The translations under genes were made by a program, and so were the position numbers. From contig NW_022985166.1 in the NCBI RefSeq assembly GCF_010093535.1, positions 1,212,003 through 1,276,002 of the forward strand: a DNA stretch of 64,000 nt, read 5' to 3'. Below are positions 58,553-64,000 of this stretch, in pieces (position 1 is the stretch's first letter; every line of letters begins with the position of its first letter). Below the pieces are notes generated by a model. The model had not been told where the DNA came from, did not search any database, and saw only the letters and a list, made by a program, of their open reading frames with translations. The stretch is from Lindgomyces ingoldianus (Eukaryota; Ascomycota; Dothideomycetes; Pleosporales; Lindgomycetaceae).

Positions 58553-58936
58553 ATGCTCACAAGTCTAGATAATGGCAGGGAAGTGTGTGTTAGACACTAT
58601 GTATTTGTGAAATGCGAAGGTGAAGACAATGAAACTCAGCCACTAATAGCAAGAGTAGATAAGATCTGCCCAGATGGCCAGTTAGGTGTGCTATGGACTT
58701 ATCACCACTCCAGCCCGGAGGTGCCAGAGAGATCTCTTGGGCGCTACAAGATACTACTCTCAGATCATCATGACAGAATTAAGGTAGAGTGCCTGATGGG
58801 ATTCGCTAAAGTTGAGGAGAATTGCCAGAACTGCTATGATACCCTGGATTGGTGTTGGAATAAGCGATTTAAGGTCCATAAGAAAACAATTGTCCTAAAT
58901 GAACAAGAGACAAAGAAGCAAAGGCTGGGAGGTTAG
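58553..58936 (+). CDS. BAH-like domain protein (possibly a gene fragment)
   Basis: ATG at 58553, 127 residues, free of stops in an otherwise damaged neighbourhood. The core LIARVDKICPDGQLGVLWTY followed by YKILLSDHHDRIKVECLMGFAKV matches the layout of a bromo-adjacent homology (BAH) domain: a strand with the IARI-type motif, a tryptophan strand, then ELFLSDHxDxIxxxxIxGKCxV. BAH domains bind nucleosomes or chromatin proteins. At 127 residues it is barely more than the domain, so it may be one exon of a larger gene (see the degraded coding frames on both sides) or a fragment. Confidence 0.5.
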   Translation: MLTSLDNGREVCVRHYVFVKCEGEDNETQPLIARVDKICPDGQLGVLWTYHHSSPEVPERSLGRYKILLSDHHDRIKVECLMGFAKVEENCQNCYDTLDWCWNKRFKVHKKTIVLNEQETKKQRLGG

Positions 58937-60010
58937 AAAAGGCGACTCAAAATGGTAACGTTCTATAGGAATAGACTTGCTCAATCACACAATAAAGACA
59001 GTGCCTTGATGTGGATTGAAGAATGGGATAACTTCAGCTCGGTCGATTCTCTCATTGCACCGAGAAGTACTGGAGCTACGTTCCCCTACTATATCATTGA
59101 TATCGGAATTTCTTCGATTTTTGAGACCAAAGAATGAAAAAATCTACCTAAAACGACCATCTCATCGGGCTTCATCCACTCTCAGGCCTCTATAACCAGC
59201 AATCCAGGAGTTTAGCCAGGAAGGCGCTGAGGCGGATGCCAAGAGATCTGATTTTGCGAGCGACTGCGACACACTCTTTTCATTTACCACTTTGTGGCAA
59301 TAAGGGTGAGAATGACTAAATCAAGCCGTAACTTGGGAGGATTCATAACTAATTAAAGTTTGACTATCTGATGCTGCACCCACTGTTTCCAGGTAACCTA
59401 GCAGAACCCAGCCAATTATATGCGATCTGATGGCCCTCCCTACTTGGGTTGTTGCAACCCTGCCTGCTCATTTCCCTGTCCACTCTATCGCCGCAGCCGG
59501 TATAGATGGTCGAAGACATGGTGACCTCGCGCATTTTGAGAACTAGAAGGATGCCTGTATCGTGACAACTACTTAGAGTTGGTTAGGCATGTAACGCACT
59601 GGACTTCCTTATAAGTGATTAGCTTTGCGCTGGCGTAAGAATAAAGCTGTGCTGAGCTGAGGTTCTTTGTCAGGCACTGCTATGAATGGAAGTAGAATAA
59701 GGGCTGATATGATTACCATCAAAAATTCGCCAAGAAAACTGCACAGGGCAATAGGGCAAACAGGGCAAACAGGTGTGCGTGCAGATGGAGGGTACCACGA
59801 AGCTGTGGTTAGTGTGGTGGGGATAGCACAAAGGTGTGACTCGCATCACATGACCTGGTGCCTCTAGCTCAGACTTCTTTGTATAGCTCGTAGCACCCAA
59901 CTCTGGTAGACTCACCACCTCTTTCTCTCTCGCAGACAACCAACCCGCACCTAGATTAGTCGCCCACGCCAGTATTATACAGGTTATGTCCACAGATACA
60001 CAGCAACGCT
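58937..60010. other. No convincing gene
   Basis: A 61-codon plus frame directly after the BAH-like frame (58952-59137) may be its continuation after a stop. The remainder shows only short frames. ACAGGGCAA-type direct repeats are seen near 59742-59771. Confidence 0.35.
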
Positions 60011-60071
60011 TCAGTTAGGTGTGAATATCGTCAGACCCGAGATCCCCTATCAGATTCTGTAATGCCAACCG

Positions 60072-60585
60072 ACAGATTAGATGGTATAAGAACAATACCA
60101 ACGACAGTGAAAGTGATAGCAGCCTTCCTGGAGCGACTACGGCTCAGTTTCATGACGCTTCAGACACTGAAAATAAACTGCGTCCCAATACCCATTCAAC
60201 CGACAAAGTGACTGGTGCTAAAGGCACTCCTAGGCGCAGAGCGCGTTCTGATGTTGTTAATTCAGAGACGCGTCCAGTACCTCGCGCCGCTATGCTACCA
60301 GACAACGCGCCTCAGAGCACTACCGATGGCCTAATTGCGAAAGAATGCAGCCTTGAATCATAGCTAGAGCGAGACGCGCTCATTAAGAAAGCCACACGAG
60401 ATTATCAACTAGCAAACCTAGTTAATGTTCTCCAGTACATGATCCAGCGGGTCGGCGTTCACCACCCAGAACAGTGCGGAGCATTTCTCGCATCAGATGA
60501 TTAGGTCTCGCAACTAGAGAAGATGATACTTCCCAAAGCTTAGGGTATCCTAAAATCTTAAGATTACTCTCGCCTGCAGTAAGTC
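60072..60585 (+). pseudogene. Degraded Ser/Thr-rich plus helical frame
   Basis: A single plus frame runs about 170 codons with only three or four stops, all TAG or TAA where Gln or Trp fit (60369, 60503, 60541 region). The N-terminal part is Ser/Thr/Asp-rich, with RRRARSDVV; the C-terminal part is helical (LIKKATRDYQLANLVNVLQYMIQ). It resembles the other coiled-coil remnants to the left. Mild RIP. Family not recognised. Confidence 0.45.
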
Positions 60586-60599
60586 TCTTTAAACATTCT

Positions 60600-62699
60600 T
60601 CGCAGCAATTACTAATACATAACAGACTTCTTTAACTTCCAATCGCTCTAGCTGCTTAACCCTGCGGCCACATCGCTAGAGCGTGGTCGCAGGCACCTCA
60701 ATAATTGGCGATATATCTGCATCAACCTTCCTAGGTTCCTTAGGGGGCTTAGGAGCCTTTCTCTTACTATTTTTAAGTGATTTAATATAGTACTTAAGCA
60801 GCTTTTTAGACTAGCAAGCTATCTTAACTTTCTTGCGCGCAGCGACTTTTTGTTGATACTACTATAGCTTGCATCTGCGCTGATGGCTCTGCGCTTTCGC
60901 CAGCGCTGATCTATCAAGCTGTTAGCGGCAACATCTAGGATACATGGCTGCAGGGTTTTAAGGCATCAAAACATCAGGCTTTCTTTACAGCCTCACCTAC
61001 TAGATGGACAAGTAACGATATAGGTTTCCGTATCAGGAATGCCACATACATCGTAATAAAAGACAGGGAAGAATTGAAATATAATATGTTAATGCCTTAG
61101 CTACTTACTCATAATGTATAATAACTTAAGTTATAAGTTAAAAAAGGGAGGGCTAAAATTGGACTATATTGCTATATTTTACAACTATAACAATGCATAT
61201 CGGAGGACTTTATTCTAAGCCAAAGGTATAACACCCTACATCTCAATTTCGTGAGGTATTAGTCAGTAATTGTGGAGATACTAAGATGAAGATTGTTTAC
61301 TTTTATGTATTTTAAGGTGCACAGTTGCTTGAGAAGTACGCTTCTCATATACTTGTGGATAGAATACATTAGTCCTAGAGCATTCTAATTCCAGTGCCTG
61401 AAGTCGTGAAAGGAACTTCATCCCTAATACATCGCTAACATGAATTACAATCCAGAAGGCACTACCTAGCACAATTGGTACACACTCTATGCTTTTGGTA
61501 ATATCTTTCCCTTGCTAATCATCATCTAATGCCTTCCTTTGCTCTATACTCCTCTCCTTAAATCAAGCCAAGGATTACTTTACCGTAATAGTTAGATGGT
61601 TTCCTTTTCTGATCTCAACGCAATAGTAACGACGTGTTTACAGCCAGACGAGACAGGTTCAGACCCGGTTCGCCTACCACCTTTGCCTGAACTTATAGTA
61701 CCATATTTGAAGACCGCAATGTTTGCCTAGAGAGAGCAGGATTAATACCAAGTGAATTGAAAAATACGAGCATTCTTCAGCGCCAAAAAGTGACTTTATA
61801 AGCAAGAATCTAAATAAAATACTGGTAATTGCGAAGGGTTCTGTTTGTATACTTAATGTTCTTAGCAATACCTCCCCCTTTTCTCAGCTTCGAAGGTAAA
61901 ACTAACAACTGATAACCTTAAAGGGTATTACCCACCCCGTACTACAGCGACACTTCTCGTCTTGTGATGTTACTACGTGTGCATTGCCCTCAATTTCACA
62001 TTCCTGCAGCAGCTCTCACCTGGATACAGCGCCATTGAAGTTACCCCTAATGACACAAACGGCAAAAGAACCAATTGGTTCTAGTGGGTTTATCGTCGCA
62101 TGAGCCAGCTCAACTTTACCTAGCTCTATTTATTGTGCTCGGCGTAGAGTTTGTGAGAGCCTCTGCTGAACCGCTAAGATTAAAATGTAATATAAAGCGA
62201 CTCATTAGTTGCATGTTCAAATGCCTACTTAAATCACTTACTCATGGTTGCAACACCATGGATCTAACTTAACCTTAAACATATATGAGACTGTTCTGTC
62301 ATCCATACGGAGATCTAGATTGGGTGCGACTGTTGATGTCCATCCGGCATTCCCTGACCTGATTAGGCTAGAAGTCGGCGTGAGCAACATGGTGAATGCC
62401 AATGCCCATATTAGTTGATGTTGAACTTTGTGAAGCATAAAGAGGCAGCACATTAGCCATGAAAGGGGCTAGTTCTTTGATTGTTCCGTAAATGAGCTCA
62501 ACACACTTTGATCTCCTAGATTTTCTTATAGCTTCGCTCAGTGTCATTCAATTTGTTCAATTTGCTCATTATCGAATAACCTGACTTCGTTCCATTGAAA
62601 GAATATAAGACGCACATTTCGTGCCACTTCCGACATGCATTTTATTCACTATTTCCACTCTAGGAAGTCTTTTCCCGGGGTTTGAAAAGTTCTAGTCTC
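60600..62699. other. No gene recognised
   Basis: Mixed composition, AT-richer from about 60730 to 61260. Small frames (minus 61281-61472, 61674-61868, 62238-62453; plus 62075-62272) have no domain or proper start context. Confidence 0.4.
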
Positions 62700-63710
62700 T
62701 TAGGCTTCCGCTCCATTCGTAGAAGCACTATAATTGGTTCCGACAAATACGACTTGAACTGCAGCAAACCTAGAAGTACGGTCATTAGAGTACGCCTTCC
62801 ACTTATCCTATTTTGAGTTTTAACTTACGCTGCCGTCACCGCAAAAATCTCAGAGCGTTTTGCGTTGGTCAGAGTGCTCAGACACGTCGATATCAGAAGG
62901 TTAAAACCCGCGATTATTCCTAACCGAGCTTTCATCGAGTGTACTGTATAAAGTACCAGGATTGATGCTATCGGGATGAGGGAAGCTACTATGCTGGTAA
63001 ACCAGGAAGTGATACGGAAGATCGTACTGTCTTCGAATCCGACGTCTCCATGAACTCTTGAAGCCTTCTTGAAACGTGCACAGCCGCACCGAAACAGAGT
63101 TATTACTGCGCTTCTGGAAACCCAGTTCGAGAATGAATCTTCATTCTGGCGAGGGCGAAGTGCCACAAGATCGGTTGAGTAACCCTTTGGATTGGTAACG
63201 GAACCCCAGGTTGTAGCATCATCCCCAATCAATGCAAGGGATCCCATTTCTTTAGTCATAAGAAAACCCTGCAGATAGTTCAAATCCCATTTATCTGGCT
63301 CTTTGAGATTTGCTAGAGTCGATGCTTGAATGAGTGCCTTGTCTGCAGATGAGGTTAGTATGCTAAATCGTAAGCAGGGCTTAGAAAATACTATATTCCT
63401 TGAGCTTCTTTCTCATTTCTAAGATCAATTGTAGTTGACTCTCGTTCCCTTCATTTTGTTTCGATTGGCTCAGCCAAAACCAGTCCAGCGCATATCGGGA
63501 CCTTTTCTCATCCTGACTGTCATTTGATTCGGAGTCTAGTAATTGTTTCTCTAGGGAAATGAGTTCAGCCTGCAAGTAAAGAAGATTGCGAGCATTGAGG
63601 GCCGAGAATGTGCGAAACATTGCCGCTTCAGGCATTATGCCCATCTGCCCGGCTAGCTTGGGATACCCAGCCACCAGATGTCGAAGCGGGTCATTCGTTG
63701 CTTGAGTCAT
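62700..63710 (-). CDS. DUF6594-type fungal membrane protein
   Basis: Three exons: 63710-63392, 63342-62829 and 62769-62700, with introns of 49 bp (GTATTT...TGCAG) and 59 bp (GTAAGT...CTAG), in one frame of 300 residues. The N-terminus has GYPKLAGQMGIMPEAAMFRTF and LNARNLLYLQAELISLEKQL, the typical opening of the DUF6594 family. The C-terminal third has three closely spaced hydrophobic segments (ITSWFTSIVASLIPIASILVL, RLGIIAGFNLLISTCL and, after the last intron, FAAVQVVFVGT) that anchor it in a membrane. The function of the family is unknown to me. The gene looks complete. Confidence 0.85.
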
Positions 63711-64000
63711 TTATAGTCACTGAAAATTAGTGGGAATAGTTCTTGGGATGATTTTGAGTGCTATTTGCGAAAGTCTCTTTATTGCTTACGACATGAAGAT
63801 ATCTGGGGTCAGTTTTTCAGCCTTGTAGACTGGCGCCCTCTGTCTTATCGAGCGGAGACTTGGGCAGCCAGGGCAACGATCCCAGTCCTGAGGACTGGAG
63901 ACCATGAGGCTCACCTATCATCCAGTAAAGGCTGCAGCTGCCTTCCGCATGCAATGAGACCTGGCCACGCTGCCTTGGAATGAATGGGGTTGCGAGTTGT
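63711..64000. other. Promoter side of the DUF6594 gene and edge of the window
   Basis: A 72-codon plus frame (63765-63983) has no features; nothing else is seen. Confidence 0.4.

Noticed and set aside
1..64000. tRNA and rRNA genes
   Set aside because: No cloverleaf with conserved GGTTCRANNCC-type boxes and no rRNA-like sequence was recognised by eye. A covariance-model search would be the decisive test.

Overview
The window looks like a scaffold piece from a filamentous ascomycete (Pezizomycotina). The genes have 46-91 bp introns with GT..AG borders, and the protein families are typical of this group: CHAT and ZZ domain proteins, a DUF6594-type protein, MFS sugar transporters and a PhzF-like isomerase. 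Long AT-rich stretches are full of transposon remains carrying C-to-T / G-to-A transitions, as left by RIP (repeat-induced point mutation). The sequence does not fix the species. A leotiomycete would fit, but that is only an inference.

Layout. 1-12 kb is AT-rich. It holds six copies of a palindromic motif, a complete but RIP-ruined Ty3/Gypsy element (LTRs 837-1443 and 7874-8480, 5-bp target duplication) with an extra antisense reading frame, and two solo 201-bp LTRs. 12-32.3 kb is a gene island: a hAT deletion derivative (13205-13936), a C2H2 zinc-finger gene, a large seven-exon ZZ-helical repeat-CHAT gene on the minus strand, a divergent 250-residue protein of unknown function, a small membrane protein, a decayed membrane-protein gene, two MFS transporters and a tyrosine-phosphatase-like gene.

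32.35-39.48 kb is a three-level transposon nest. A pogo/Tigger-like element holds a Fot1/pogo-like element, which holds a 3.3-kb LTR element. A 153-bp solo-LTR-like element also sits in the outer element. All borders and target duplications can be read. 39.7-44.1 kb is genic again: a single-pass membrane protein, a PhzF-like isomerase, a DUF7053-like protein and a small conserved-looking protein. A 467-bp hAT-type MITE lies at 45685-46151. 46-53 kb is gene-poor, with minisatellites and one clear gene for a retropepsin-like protein (49225-50409). 53.3-60.6 kb is mildly RIP-damaged coding-like sequence, cut by a 129-bp solo-LTR-like element and a full-length 3.07-kb hAT element, with an intact BAH-like frame at 58553-58936. 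The right end carries a DUF6594-type membrane protein gene.

The most interesting part is 15.5-23.9 kb. A CHAT-type (caspase-like) protease with an N-terminal ZZ zinc finger lies head-to-head with a small protein that has a glycine-rich, potentially membrane-active segment, and tail-to-tail with a C2H2 regulator. By analogy with fungal protease/pore-former gene pairs this could be a self/non-self recognition or cell-death module. The protease is well supported by sequence; the module is inference.
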